A stretch of DNA of 64,000 nucleotides from Roseomonas rosulenta (GTDB lineage Bacteria > Pseudomonadota > Alphaproteobacteria > Acetobacterales > Acetobacteraceae). Position 1 is the first letter of the stretch. Every line of letters begins with the position of its first letter. The translations under genes were made by a program, and so were the position numbers. This document shows positions 17,120-26,499 of this stretch, in pieces. The stretch is taken from positions 1 through 64,000 of the forward strand of contig NZ_JACADR010000002.1 of NCBI RefSeq assembly GCF_016106005.1. The letters are read 5' to 3'. The notes beneath the pieces are model-generated. The model searched no databases and had not been told where the DNA came from. It saw only the letters and a program-made list of their open reading frames with translations.

Positions 17120-18688
17120 ATGAAGGTTCTTCTCGCCCTGCTCCTGGTGCTTGCCGCGGCGCTGCCGGCGCGTGCTCAGGATGCTTTCCTGGCGAACCTG
17201 CCGCGCCTCGGTGCGGGCTTCGGCGAACAGGCCGCTGCAGCCGAGGAACTGGGCGCCGCGGGGGATCCGCGTGCGCTGCCGGTGCTCCAGGCCCTTTCGG
17301 ATGGGCGCCTTCTGCGTCGCGCCGACGGATCCCTGCTGATCCAGTCCGTGCCGGGCCAGGCGGTCGAGGCCGTGAGCGGCACCGCCGCCGATCCTGCCGG
17401 GGCCGAGACGGTGCGCATCAACAACCGTGTCCGCGCGGCCCTGCGGGTGGCGCTGGGGCGGCTGCAGATCGTCGCGAACGACCCCGAGGCGCGCCTCACC
17501 GCCGTGCAGGGCGTGCTGCGCAGCCGCAGCGCGTCCGACATCCCGATCCTCGAGACCGCCCTGGCGCGCGAGACGGTGCCGCGCATCCGCGCACAGATCG
17601 AACTGGCGCTGGCTGCCTCGCGCCTGGCCGCGGACAATCCGGACGTGAAGCGCGCGGCGATCGCGGGGCTGGCGGCCAATGGCAGCGACACCGCGCGCAG
17701 CATCCTGCTGGAATCGCGCGCTGCGAACCCGGCGCTCTCGGACGAGATCGCCGCCGCCGTCGCGTCCATCGACCGCACCCTGGCACTGCGCCGCGCGGCT
17801 GAAACCCTGTTCCAGGGCCTCTCGCTCGGCTCCGTGCTGCTGCTGGCGGCACTGGGCCTGGCGGTGACCTTCGGCGTCATGGGCGTGATCAACATGGCGC
17901 ATGGCGAGTTCGTCATGCTCGGGGCCTACACCACCTTCCTGGTTCAGCAGGCGTGTCGTGACATCCCGTGGCTGCTGCCGTGGTCGCTGCCGCTCTCGGT
18001 GCCCGCCGCCTTCCTGGTGGCAGCCGCGGTCGGCGCCATCATGGAGCGCGGGTTGATCCGGCACCTGTATGGCCGCCCGCTCGAGACGCTGCTGATGACC
18101 TTCGGCGTCGGCATGATGATCCAGCAGGCGGTGCGCATCGCCTTCGGCGCGCAGAACCGCGAAGTGCTGAGCCCGTCCTGGATGCAGGGCACGCTGACCC
18201 TGCCGGGCGGCGTGATGGTCACCCAGAACCGGCTATGGATCATCGTCTTCGGCATCGCCGTGCTCCTGCTGGTGATGGCTGCCATCCGCTTCACCCGCTT
18301 CGGGCTCGAGATGCGCGCGGTGGTGCAGAACCGGCGCATCGCCGCCACCATGGGTATCCGCACCGGGCGCGTGGATGCGCTGACCTTTGCCTTCGGATCA
18401 GGCATTGCCGGCATGGCCGGGGTGGCGCTGTCGCAGATCGACAATGTGTCGCCCAACCTCGGCACCGGCTACATCGTGGACAGCTTCATGGTGGTGGTGT
18501 TCGGCGGCGTGGGCTCGCTGGCGGGCACGCTCGTCGGCGCCTTCACGCTCGGCATCGTCAACAAGGTGCTGGAACCCTACGCCGGGGCGGTGCTGGCGAA
18601 GGTCGCGGTGCTGGTCGGCATCATGCTGTTCATCCAGCGGCGTCCGAAGGGGCTCTTCGCCCTCAAGGGCCGGGCGGCGGATTCGTGA
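17120..18688 (+). CDS. urtB: Urea ABC transporter permease UrtB
   Basis: Inner-membrane permease of the urea transporter, 522 residues. After a signal peptide (MKVLLALLLVLAAALPARAQ) comes a ~200-residue helical periplasmic domain rich in Ala and Leu, a feature of UrtB that LivH lacks. The LivH-like membrane domain starts near residue 230 (LFQGLSLGSVLLLAALGLAVTFGVMG) and holds about eight membrane segments. NMAHGEFVMLGAYT and the conserved permease segment VVFGGVGSLAGTLVGAF are present. It follows urtA by 45 bp and its stop overlaps urtC. Confidence 0.97.
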   Translation: MKVLLALLLVLAAALPARAQDAFLANLPRLGAGFGEQAAAAEELGAAGDPRALPVLQALSDGRLLRRADGSLLIQSVPGQAVEAVSGTAADPAGAETVRINNRVRAALRVALGRLQIVANDPEARLTAVQGVLRSRSASDIPILETALARETVPRIRAQIELALAASRLAADNPDVKRAAIAGLAANGSDTARSILLESRAANPALSDEIAAAVASIDRTLALRRAAETLFQGLSLGSVLLLAALGLAVTFGVMGVINMAHGEFVMLGAYTTFLVQQACRDIPWLLPWSLPLSVPAAFLVAAAVGAIMERGLIRHLYGRPLETLLMTFGVGMMIQQAVRIAFGAQNREVLSPSWMQGTLTLPGGVMVTQNRLWIIVFGIAVLLLVMAAIRFTRFGLEMRAVVQNRRIAATMGIRTGRVDALTFAFGSGIAGMAGVALSQIDNVSPNLGTGYIVDSFMVVVFGGVGSLAGTLVGAFTLGIVNKVLEPYAGAVLAKVAVLVGIMLFIQRRPKGLFALKGRAADS

Positions 18689-19779
18689 GCGCGGTGGCTG
18701 AGACGGCGCCCATGGCGCCACGCCGCCGGCCCTACACGACGGCGGCGCTGGGTGCGGCGCTACTGCTGCTGGCGCTGGTGCCCGTGCTCAACGGACTGCC
18801 GGATACACATGCGCTGCACGTGTCCGACTTCATCGTCTCGATCGTCGGCAAGTGGATCTGCTACGCGATCCTCGCACTCGCCATCGACATCGCCTGGGGA
18901 TACGCCGGCATCCTCAGCCTCGGCCACGGCGCCTTCTTCGCGCTGGGCGGCTATGCCATGGGCATGCACCTGATGCGTCGCATCGGCGACCGCGGCGTCT
19001 ATGGTCACCCCGTGCTCCCGGACTTCATGGTGTTCCTCGGCTATCCGGAACTGCCCTGGTACTGGCTCGGCTTCGACAACTTCCCCTTCGCCATGGCGAT
19101 GGCGCTGCTGGTGCCTGGTGCGCTGGCGGGGTTGGTCGGCTGGCTCGCTTTCCGCAGCCGCATCACCGGCGTCTATTTCTCGATCATCACGCAGGCCATG
19201 ACCTATGCGCTGATGCTGGCCTTCTTCCGCAATGACATGGGCTTCGGGGGCAACAACGGCTTCACCGACTTCAAGGACCTGCTGGGCGTGCCGCTCAACA
19301 CACGCGCGGCGCGGGCGGGGCTGTTCTATGCGGCGCTGGTGTCGCTCGCGCTGTGTCTTCTCATCTGCGCCTATGTGGTGAAGTCGAAGCTCGGGCGCGT
19401 GCTGGTGGCGGTGCGCGATGCCGAGAGCCGGGTGAGATTCCTCGGCTACAACGTGACCTCCTACAAGCTGTTCGTCTTTGTTCTTTCCGCCATGATCTCC
19501 GGCCTGGCGGGCGCGCTCTACGTGCCGCTGGTCGGCATCATCAATCCGGGCGAGTTCAGCCCGGGCAATTCGATCGAGGCCGTGATCTGGGTCGCCGTCG
19601 GCGGGCGCGGCACGCTGGGCGGCGCGCTGCTCGGCGCCTTCTCGGTCAATGCCGTCAAGACCTGGCTGACCTCCTTCGCGCCGGATTTCTGGCCCTTCGT
19701 GCTGGGCGGATTGTTCGTCGCGGTCACGCTGTTCCTGCCCAAGGGCCTGGTCGGGCTGCTGCGGAGGCGCGGCGGATGA
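18685..19779 (+). CDS. urtC: Urea ABC transporter permease UrtC
   Basis: Second membrane subunit, LivM-like, 364 residues. I chose the GTG at 18685, which overlaps the urtB stop by 4 bp (GTGA). The sequence then runs through several membrane segments with the LivM signature DIAWGYAGILSLGHGAFFAL and the family segment ESRVRFLGYNV near residue 250. The stop overlaps urtD by 4 bp. Confidence 0.96.
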   Translation: MSAVAETAPMAPRRRPYTTAALGAALLLLALVPVLNGLPDTHALHVSDFIVSIVGKWICYAILALAIDIAWGYAGILSLGHGAFFALGGYAMGMHLMRRIGDRGVYGHPVLPDFMVFLGYPELPWYWLGFDNFPFAMAMALLVPGALAGLVGWLAFRSRITGVYFSIITQAMTYALMLAFFRNDMGFGGNNGFTDFKDLLGVPLNTRAARAGLFYAALVSLALCLLICAYVVKSKLGRVLVAVRDAESRVRFLGYNVTSYKLFVFVLSAMISGLAGALYVPLVGIINPGEFSPGNSIEAVIWVAVGGRGTLGGALLGAFSVNAVKTWLTSFAPDFWPFVLGGLFVAVTLFLPKGLVGLLRRRGG

Positions 19780-20513
19780 AGGGCAACAGCCTCTACCTCG
19801 ATGGCGTGTCGGTGGTCTTCGATGGCTTCCGCGCGCTGAACAACCTCTCGCTGATCGTCGAGCCGGGCGAGATGCGCGCCGTCATCGGCCCGAACGGCGC
19901 GGGCAAGACCACCATGATGGACGTGATCACCGGCAAGACGCGCCCCACCGCCGGCACGGTGCGCTTCGGCGATCACGACCTCACGCGCATGGACGAGGCG
20001 TCCATCGCCAATCTCGGCATCGGGCGGAAGTTCCAGAAGCCCACGGTCTTCGATGCGCTGACGGTGTTCGAGAACCTGGAGCTCGCGCTGAAGGCCCCGC
20101 GCGGCACGCTCGCCGCGCTGCATTGGCGCCTGGGCACGGAAGCGCATGAGAAGATCGACGAGACGCTGTCCGAGATCGGCCTGACCGCCGGCGCGCAGGA
20201 CCTCGCCGGCATCCTCTCCCACGGCCAGCGCCAGTGGCTCGAGATCGGCATGCTGCTGATGCAGGACCCGCAACTGCTGCTGGTGGACGAACCCGTCGCC
20301 GGCATGACGGACCAGGAGACCGAGCACACCGCCGCCCTGCTGCGCCGCATCGCCGGCACGCGATCCGTCGTGGTGGTGGAGCACGACCTGGAATTCGTCC
20401 GCGCGCTCGGCCGCAAGGTCACGGTGCTGCACGAGGGCACGGTGCTGTCGGAAGGCCCGATCGACCAGGTGCAGGGCGACCCGCGCGTCATCGAAGTCTA
20501 TCTGGGGCGCTGA
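19776..20513 (+). CDS. urtD: Urea ABC transporter ATP-binding protein UrtD
   Basis: LivG-like ATPase, 245 residues. Walker A is GPNGAGKTT and Walker B LLLVDEPVAGM; the signature loop reads LSHGQRQWLEIG, the Ser-His-Gly variant characteristic of UrtD. The ATG overlaps the urtC stop by 4 bp. It pairs with UrtE to drive urea import. Confidence 0.97.
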   Translation: MKGNSLYLDGVSVVFDGFRALNNLSLIVEPGEMRAVIGPNGAGKTTMMDVITGKTRPTAGTVRFGDHDLTRMDEASIANLGIGRKFQKPTVFDALTVFENLELALKAPRGTLAALHWRLGTEAHEKIDETLSEIGLTAGAQDLAGILSHGQRQWLEIGMLLMQDPQLLLVDEPVAGMTDQETEHTAALLRRIAGTRSVVVVEHDLEFVRALGRKVTVLHEGTVLSEGPIDQVQGDPRVIEVYLGR

Positions 20514-20516
20514 GGG

Positions 20517-21209
20517 ATGCTGCAGGCCACCGGCATCGAGCTCTACTATGGCGCATCTCTGTGCCTGCGTGGCGTGGACCTGGTGGCGGAACCCGGCACC
20601 ATCACCTGCGTCCTCGGGCGCAACGGTGTGGGCAAGTCATCGCTCATGCGCTCGATCATGGGGCTCGAACGCATCCGTGCGGGGTCCATCGTCTGGGAAG
20701 GCCGCGACATTTCCGCCGCATCGCCCGCCGAGCGCGCGCGCGCCGGAATCGGCTACGTGCCGCAGGGGCGCGAGATCTTCCCCTTCCTGACCGTGCAGGA
20801 GAACCTCGAGACCGCGCTCGCCGCCGCTCCGCGCGGGTCGCGCGTGTCGGACGAAGTCTTCGAGATGTTCCCCATCCTGAAGCAGTTCCTGCGCCGACGC
20901 GGCGGCGACCTCTCGGGCGGGCAGCAGCAGCAGCTGGCGATCGCGCGCGCGCTGACCGCACGCCCGCGCCTGCTGATCCTGGATGAACCGACCGAGGGCA
21001 TCCAGCCCAACATCATCAAGGACATCGCCCGGGTGATCTCGCTGCTCGCGAAGGACCGCGGCATGGCGGTGGTGCTGGTCGAGCAGTACTACGAATTCGC
21101 CCGCAGCCTGGGCGACCGCCTGGCGATCATGGTGCGCGGCGAGGTCGCCCTCTCCGGCCGCGCCGGCGAGTTGGACGAGGAAGCCGTGCGCGCCCTGCTG
21201 ACCGTCTGA
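20517..21209 (+). CDS. urtE: Urea ABC transporter ATP-binding protein UrtE
   Basis: LivF-like ATPase, 230 residues. Walker A GRNGVGKSS, signature LSGGQQQQLAIARAL and Walker B LLILDEPTEGIQPNIIKDI are present; GIQPNII is characteristic of UrtE. It starts 3 bp after the urtD stop and ends the operon, converging on an alcohol dehydrogenase gene 57 bp away. No strong terminator hairpin is visible in that gap. Confidence 0.97.
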   Translation: MLQATGIELYYGASLCLRGVDLVAEPGTITCVLGRNGVGKSSLMRSIMGLERIRAGSIVWEGRDISAASPAERARAGIGYVPQGREIFPFLTVQENLETALAAAPRGSRVSDEVFEMFPILKQFLRRRGGDLSGGQQQQLAIARALTARPRLLILDEPTEGIQPNIIKDIARVISLLAKDRGMAVVLVEQYYEFARSLGDRLAIMVRGEVALSGRAGELDEEAVRALLTV

Positions 21210-21266
21210 GGTCGCCTTCGCCGCATTCTCCGGTTCGCCGGGCGTGCCGACCGGCTCGCTGATACG

Positions 21267-22400
21267 TCAGGCGTTCGGCCGCAGCATCTGCCGCAGCACG
21301 GTGCCGTCGCTCAAAAGGTCGAAGCCTTCGTTGATCTGATCGAGCGTGATGTGGCTCGTCTTCAGTCTGTCCACCGGCAGCTTGCCGCGGCGATAAAGGC
21401 CGAGCAGCCGCGGCAGGTCGCGCTCCGGAACGCAGGAACCCATGTAGGACCCGCGGATGCTGCGCTCCTCGCTGACCATGTTGGCATGCAGGTAGGAGAC
21501 CTGCGCGTTGATGTTGGGCAGCCCGGCGCTGATCGTCTGCCCGCCGCGCGCGGTGATGGCGATGGCCAGTTGCATCGCCGGGATCGACCCCGCCGTCTCG
21601 ACGACCGTATCGAGGCCGCCATCCGTCGCCTCGCGCACCTGTGCGGCGCAATCCTCGTTGCCCGCCAGGAACACGTCAGTGGCGCCCCATTGCGTCGCGA
21701 GCTCGAGCTTCGCCGGATTGGTGTCGATCGCGACGATCCGCTCCGCCCCCGCCGCCACCGCGGCGAACAGCGCGTTCATGCCCACGCCGCCCAGCCCGAC
21801 CACGGCCACGCCCTCGCCCGCGTCCAGCCGCGCCGTGTTCAGCACCGCGCCGGCGCCGGTCATCACTGCGCAGCCGAAGATCGCGGCATCGTCCAGCGGC
21901 ACGTCCTTGCCGATCTTCACCGCCGAGCGGCGCGCCACCACCGCATACTGCGCGAACAGCGACAGGCCGGAATTGTGGTTGATCGGCGTGCCGTCGAGCC
22001 GTCGCAGTCGCCGCCCCCCGGTGGGCAACTGCCCGGTCGCGCGGAAGGCGTTCCCGGTCGGGCAGATGTTCGGCCGCCCGCGTACGCAATAGCGGCAATT
22101 CCCGCAGGAGGGCGCGAACACCGTCACCACATGGTCGCCCGGCGTTATGTCGGTGATGCCCGGCCCCACCTCCCGCACGATGCCCGCGCCCTCGTGCCCG
22201 ATCACGATCGGCAACGGGCGCGGCCGCTGGTTCTCGATGGTGGACAGGTCCGAATGGCACAGCCCCGCGGCGGCGACCTCGATCAGCATCTCGCCCGGTC
22301 CGGGGCCGTCGAGTTCCACCTCCTCCACCACCATCGGGCGCGAGGTTGCATAGGGGCGCGGCTTGCCCTGCTCGAACAGGATGGCGGCCTTCATGCGCAT
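21267..22400 (-). CDS. Zinc-dependent alcohol dehydrogenase (MDR family)
   Basis: A 377-residue medium-chain dehydrogenase. The catalytic zinc site is seen in GLCHSDL and IGHEGAGIV, the structural zinc site in CGNCRYCVRGRPNIC, and the NAD site in VVGLGGVGMNALFAAVAAGA followed by an acidic residue (AIDTN), which favours NAD over NADP. It resembles class III-like alcohol dehydrogenases acting on aliphatic or aryl alcohols. The frame extends far upstream, but GAGGA lies 8 bp before the ATG at 22400, next to the stop of the DUF1028 gene, suggesting the two are co-transcribed. Confidence 0.9.
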   Translation of the reverse strand: MRMKAAILFEQGKPRPYATSRPMVVEEVELDGPGPGEMLIEVAAAGLCHSDLSTIENQRPRPLPIVIGHEGAGIVREVGPGITDITPGDHVVTVFAPSCGNCRYCVRGRPNICPTGNAFRATGQLPTGGRRLRRLDGTPINHNSGLSLFAQYAVVARRSAVKIGKDVPLDDAAIFGCAVMTGAGAVLNTARLDAGEGVAVVGLGGVGMNALFAAVAAGAERIVAIDTNPAKLELATQWGATDVFLAGNEDCAAQVREATDGGLDTVVETAGSIPAMQLAIAITARGGQTISAGLPNINAQVSYLHANMVSEERSIRGSYMGSCVPERDLPRLLGLYRRGKLPVDRLKTSHITLDQINEGFDLLSDGTVLRQMLRPNA

Positions 22401-22411
22401 GGGGCGTGTCC

Positions 22412-23068
22412 TCAGATGATCGGCGCGTCGTCGGGATCGACCGCACGTCGCACGAAGCCGTCGGCGAGCGGTGCGTATTCCTCCCACAGCCGCCGCAGCG
22501 CGGGCAGCGGCGCGGGGTCCTTGTCGATGCGCAGGTCGACATAGGGGAAGCATTCCCGGTCCACCACGACCAGGCAGGCGGAGGTTACGTCGCCATGCTC
22601 GCCGCCCGCCGCCTCGCCCGCCTCCAGGGCACGCATCAGACGTTCGGCCAATGGCTGGCCGGACGCAGCGAGGAAGGCCGCCGCCATCGCCGGCGCCACA
22701 TCCTCGTTCGCCAGGATGTTCCCCAGCGCGACGACATCGACGCCATGCGCCACGCTGCGCGCCGGCTTCACATTGGCACCGTCGAAATGCGCGGTCGCGC
22801 CGGTTCGGTCCATCACCGCCACCTGGCGCCAGCGATGATGCGGCGTGGAGGCCACCAGCGCGTCGATCGCCTCGCGCGCCGAACAGCCTGACCGCAGCAG
22901 GTCGAGCCCGCGCGGCCCCAGCCGCGGATCGGTACGGTGCTGCGTCAGCACGCCGCCCACCCCCGCCGCGAGGAAGGGCACGCGCGTGCCCACCGCGATG
23001 GAGGATGTCGTCACCGCCGCGCCGAACTGCCCCGTCCGCGCGCATCGCCCGAGAAGCGAGAAGGTCAT
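22412..23068 (-). CDS. DUF1028 family protein (Ntn-hydrolase-like)
   Basis: A 218-residue protein that opens MTFSLLGRCARTGQFGAAVTTSSIAVG, the family's typical beginning, and continues with GVGGVLTQHRTDPRLGPRGLDLL and VALGNILANEDVAPAM. The family is related to Ntn-hydrolases but its reaction is not established. It commonly travels with transporters and amidohydrolases in catabolic clusters, and here it is divergent from an orphan peptide-binding protein. The ATG at 23068 has a purine-rich site (GGAAAGGG) upstream. Confidence 0.85.
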   Translation of the reverse strand: MTFSLLGRCARTGQFGAAVTTSSIAVGTRVPFLAAGVGGVLTQHRTDPRLGPRGLDLLRSGCSAREAIDALVASTPHHRWRQVAVMDRTGATAHFDGANVKPARSVAHGVDVVALGNILANEDVAPAMAAAFLAASGQPLAERLMRALEAGEAAGGEHGDVTSACLVVVDRECFPYVDLRIDKDPAPLPALRRLWEEYAPLADGFVRRAVDPDDAPII

Positions 23069-23188
23069 GCCGACCCTTTCCAGGAACCGGCCGCATTGAA
23101 GGCCGCCGCGCCGCACCCGTCCAGCCACCCGCGATGGACAAGCCGCGCGCCGCTGCCATGATGCCGCCACCGCACCAGGGAGGACGCC

Positions 23189-24778
23189 ATGTCCAGGCGC
23201 AGCTTCACCCTCATCGCGGCCGCCGCGGCGCTGTTCGCGACGGCCACGCCCGCACCCGCGCAGCAGCCCGCGCCCCAGGGCACGCTGCGCATCGTGCTCG
23301 TGAACATGCTGGCGAGCCTCGACCCTGTGCTCTCGACCGCCGCCTTCGTGCGCAACCATGGCTTCATGGTCTACGACCAGCTCTACGCCTTCGACAGCCA
23401 GGGCGAGGCGCGCCCGCAGATGGTTGAGCGCCACGAGGTCTCGGCCGATGGCATGACCTATCGGTTCACCCTGCGCGAGGGCCTGGCCTTCCACGACGGC
23501 CAGCCGGTGCGCGCTGCCGATGCGGTCGCCTCGATCCGCCGCTGGGGCCAGCGCGACATCGCCGGGCGTGCGCTGCTCGCCGCCACCGCGGCGCTGGAGG
23601 TCGTGGACGACCGCACCTTCACGCTCCGCCTGTCGCGCCCCTTCGGCCTGGTGATCGAGGCCCTGGCGCGCCCGACGGCTAGCGCGCTGTTCGTGATGCC
23701 GGAACGCATCGCCGCGACGCCGGCCACCACCGCGATCACGGACGCTACCGGCTCCGGCCCCTTCATCTTCCGCGCGCAGGACTTCCTGCCGGGCGAGCGT
23801 GCCGTCTACACGCGCAACCCCGCCTACCGCCCGCGCAGCGAGCCGGCGGACGGGCTGGCGGGCGGCAAGGTCGTGCAGCTCGAGCGCGTCGAATGGCTCG
23901 GCATCGCCGACCCCGCCACCGCGGCGGCTGCACTGCAATCGGGCGAGATCGACTTCATCGAGCAGCCCAGCCCGGACGTGCTGCCGGTGCTAGCGCGCAA
24001 CCGCAACATCCGCACCTTCGCGCTGAACCCAATCGGCTCCGTGGTCTGGCTGCGGCCGAACCACCAGATCCCGCCCTTCAACAACCCGCAGGCGCGCCGC
24101 GCCCTGCTCTACCTGGTGAACCAGCAGGAGAACCTGCAGGCGATCGGCGTGCCACCCTCCGAGCAGGTGCCTTATTGCCCGGCCTACTTCCTCTGCGGCA
24201 CGCCGCTCGAAAGCAGCGCCGGCGCCGAGGGGCTGCGCGAGATCGATGTCGAGCGCGCCCGCGCCCTGCTGCGCGAGGCCGGCTACAATGGCGAGCGCGT
24301 GGTCTTCCTCAACGCCACCGACTCGCCCATCAACAATGCTGTCACCCTCACCATGGCGGCCAACATGCGCCGCGCCGGCCTCAACATGGACGTGGTGGCA
24401 ATGGACTGGGCGACGCTGACGCAGCGGCGCAACCGGCGCGAACCGATCGAGCAGGGCGGCTGGAACCTGTTCGTGACGGTGGCGAACGTGCTCGATGCGC
24501 AGAACCCGCTGGTGAACCTCTATCTCGGCTCGCCCTGCGAGGGCGGTCTCGCCGGCTGGCCCTGCGATGCCGAGCTCGAACGCCTTCGCGCCGCCTGGTG
24601 GGAGGAACCCGACCCCGCGAAGCGACGCCAGGTGCTGGAACAGGTGCATGCCCGCGCCTATGCGGTACTGCCCTACATCAATGGCGGGCAGTTCCGCGTA
24701 CTGGCGGCGCATCGGGCCAATGTCGAGGGCCTGCGCCCGACCACCATCCCGGTCTTCTGGGGTGTGACCAAGCGGTGA
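23189..24778 (+). CDS. ABC transporter substrate-binding protein, SBP_bac_5 (peptide/nickel) type, orphan
   Basis: Periplasmic binding protein of 529 residues with a clear signal peptide (MSRRSFTLIAAAAALFATAT...APAQ) and AGGGAGGA immediately upstream of the ATG. Family features are the LRIVLVNMLASLDPVLSTAA beginning, YRFTLREGLAFHDGQPVRAAD near residue 90 and the NNPQARRALLYLVNQ segment. No permease or ATPase gene is adjacent, so it must use a transporter encoded elsewhere, perhaps the one at 34-41 kb. Its stop overlaps the next gene by 4 bp (GTGA), so the two products probably handle the same compound. Confidence 0.92.
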   Translation: MSRRSFTLIAAAAALFATATPAPAQQPAPQGTLRIVLVNMLASLDPVLSTAAFVRNHGFMVYDQLYAFDSQGEARPQMVERHEVSADGMTYRFTLREGLAFHDGQPVRAADAVASIRRWGQRDIAGRALLAATAALEVVDDRTFTLRLSRPFGLVIEALARPTASALFVMPERIAATPATTAITDATGSGPFIFRAQDFLPGERAVYTRNPAYRPRSEPADGLAGGKVVQLERVEWLGIADPATAAAALQSGEIDFIEQPSPDVLPVLARNRNIRTFALNPIGSVVWLRPNHQIPPFNNPQARRALLYLVNQQENLQAIGVPPSEQVPYCPAYFLCGTPLESSAGAEGLREIDVERARALLREAGYNGERVVFLNATDSPINNAVTLTMAANMRRAGLNMDVVAMDWATLTQRRNRREPIEQGGWNLFVTVANVLDAQNPLVNLYLGSPCEGGLAGWPCDAELERLRAAWWEEPDPAKRRQVLEQVHARAYAVLPYINGGQFRVLAAHRANVEGLRPTTIPVFWGVTKR

Positions 24779-25527
24779 CCACCATCGCCATCCCCGAGGC
24801 CGGCTACCGCTTCATCCCGGCGGTCATGCAGTATTCCGGCGGCGTCGCCGCGCTGCCCGGCTTCCGGCTGGAACGCGCCCGTTTCGCCGAACCCGTGCCG
24901 ATGGCGGAGGGCTGGCGGCGCATCGCGGCGCATCTCTCGGCCCTCGGTCGCCCGTTGACCGCCTTCGCGGCGTGCGAACTGCGCTCGCCCGCACCCTTCA
25001 CCGAGGCCGGCTTCGCGACCTTCAACGCCGGCTATGCGAAGGTGCTCGGCGAATGGGGCGTGCTGCGAGACGGCGCGAATCCCGTCGCGCGCAGCAATGT
25101 CTGCCCGCGCCACGCACCGCCTGCCGAGCCCTGCTTCCATGCCTTCGTCTACACCCTGCGCGACGCTGGCGCCGCGCCGTCCTTCGCGGTCGCCGGCAGC
25201 GGGGAATCCGTCGAGGGCAAGGGCAGCTATCGCGACAACACCGTCGCCTATGGCGACACCTCGCCCGCCGGCATGCTGCAGAAGGGCCTGTGGGTGCTGG
25301 GCGAGATGGAACGCCGTATGGGCCTGCTCGGCCATGGCTGGGCCGACACCACCGGCGTGCAGGCCTACACCATCCACCCGCTGCCGTCGGTGCTGACCGA
25401 GGCCATCGTCACGCGCGGCGCCGCGCGCCACGGCCTCACCTGGCAGGATTGCCGCCCGCCGGTCGAGGGCCTGGAGTTCGAGATGGATTGCCGCGGCATC
25501 GGGCGGGAGATCGTCCTGCCCGGGTGA
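24775..25527 (+). CDS. Conserved protein resembling 2-amino-5-chloromuconate deaminase CnbZ (RidA-like), tentative
   Basis: A 250-residue cytoplasmic protein starting at a GTG that overlaps the stop of the binding-protein gene. I recognise the overall pattern (YRFIPAVMQYSGGVAALPGF, ACELRSPAPFTEAGF, NPVARSNVCPR, AGSGESVEGKG) from proteins annotated as CnbZ-type deaminases, distant relatives of the RidA/YjgF enamine deaminases. The real substrate of most members is unknown, and a chloroaromatic role should not be assumed: no other ring-cleavage gene is here. Alternative: a hydrolase of the compound bound by its neighbour. Confidence 0.55.
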   Translation: MTTIAIPEAGYRFIPAVMQYSGGVAALPGFRLERARFAEPVPMAEGWRRIAAHLSALGRPLTAFAACELRSPAPFTEAGFATFNAGYAKVLGEWGVLRDGANPVARSNVCPRHAPPAEPCFHAFVYTLRDAGAAPSFAVAGSGESVEGKGSYRDNTVAYGDTSPAGMLQKGLWVLGEMERRMGLLGHGWADTTGVQAYTIHPLPSVLTEAIVTRGAARHGLTWQDCRPPVEGLEFEMDCRGIGREIVLPG

Positions 25528-25613
25528 TGCCTTTGCGTGCCCTCAGGCGACGAGCGCAGCCCAACCGAGGCGCCTGGCTACGCCCGACGAGCGGCGGCGG
25601 CCAGTCGGGCGAT

Positions 25614-25628
25614 CCGCCCGCCGGGCGG
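25614..25628. terminator. Hairpin between convergent genes
   Basis: CCGCCC-GCC-GGGCGG in the 135-bp gap between convergent genes, within a longer GC-rich run. No T-tract follows on either strand, so termination strength is uncertain. Nothing else is seen in this gap. Confidence 0.35.
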
Positions 25629-25662
25629 CCGGCGGGAGGTTCCAACCCGGCCTCGGCATCCC

Positions 25663-26436
25663 CTACGGCTGCATGTGGCTGCCGCCATCCTCCAGCCAGT
25701 TCTGCCCGGTGATGAAGGACGCGCCCTCCGACAGCAGGAAGCAGATCAGCGGCGCCACTTCCGCCGGCGCGGCGATACGCCCGAGCGGAATGCGCGACAT
25801 GGTCTGCTCGCGGAAGCGCTCGGAACGGATCACCTCGGTCATCGGCGTCTCCACCGTGCCGAAGCCCACGGAGTTCACGCGGATGCCGTAGCGCGCCCAT
25901 TCGCGCGCCGCCGTCATCGTGATGCCATACAGCCCCGCCTTCGCGGCCGAATAGTTCACCTGCCCGATCGACCCGCGCTTGCCCGCGGTGGAGGAGATGT
26001 TGACGATCGCCCCCGGCCGCGCGTCGCCGGCCTTGGCGCGCGCGATCATGTGCCGCCCCACCGCCTGCTGCATCAGGTGGCAGGCGGTCAGGTTCACGTC
26101 GATCACCGCCTGCCACTGCGGCAGCGTCATCTTCTCGATCATCGCCGGGCGCGTGATGCCGGCATTGTTGACCAGACCGTGCACCGCGCCGAAGCGCGCG
26201 ACCGCGTCATCGACGATGCGCGCGCAGACCGCCTCGTCCGTCACGTCGCCCTGGATCGCCAGCGTGCGCTCGCCGGCGAGTGCCGACGACACCGCGGCGA
26301 AGGTCTCCGGGTTGCGCTCCACCATCACCAGGTTACCGCCGAGTTCCAGCACCAGTTCGGAGATGGCGCGGCCGATCCCCTGCCCCGTGCCGGTCACGAC
26401 AATCGTGCGACCGGTCAATTCCATCGGATTGCGCAT
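25663..26436 (-). CDS. SDR-family oxidoreductase (FabG-like)
   Basis: A 257-residue classical short-chain dehydrogenase. The cofactor loop is VTGTGQGIGRA (residues ~14-24), followed by NNAG, a catalytic Ser in NISSTAGKRG, the YSAAK catalytic motif, and a C-terminal GQNWLEDGGSHMQ close to the usual GQ-x-DGG ending. Typical substrates are 3-oxoacyl thioesters, sugars or hydroxy-acids; the sequence does not choose among them. It is 63 bp downstream of the ketopantoate-reductase-like gene and probably shares its transcript. Confidence 0.88.
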   Translation of the reverse strand: MRNPMELTGRTIVVTGTGQGIGRAISELVLELGGNLVMVERNPETFAAVSSALAGERTLAIQGDVTDEAVCARIVDDAVARFGAVHGLVNNAGITRPAMIEKMTLPQWQAVIDVNLTACHLMQQAVGRHMIARAKAGDARPGAIVNISSTAGKRGSIGQVNYSAAKAGLYGITMTAAREWARYGIRVNSVGFGTVETPMTEVIRSERFREQTMSRIPLGRIAAPAEVAPLICFLLSEGASFITGQNWLEDGGSHMQP

Positions 26437-26499
26437 GGCGTTCCCTTCCCCTGATCTCGTTGCCGGGAAGGGTCGCGCGGGGAGCGCCGCCCGGCAAGG

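Noticed and set aside
15461-18064. Upstream extension of the ureD reading frame to over 1100 codons
   Set aside because: The extension is antisense to urtA and urtB and low in information. UreD homology begins near 15454-15460.
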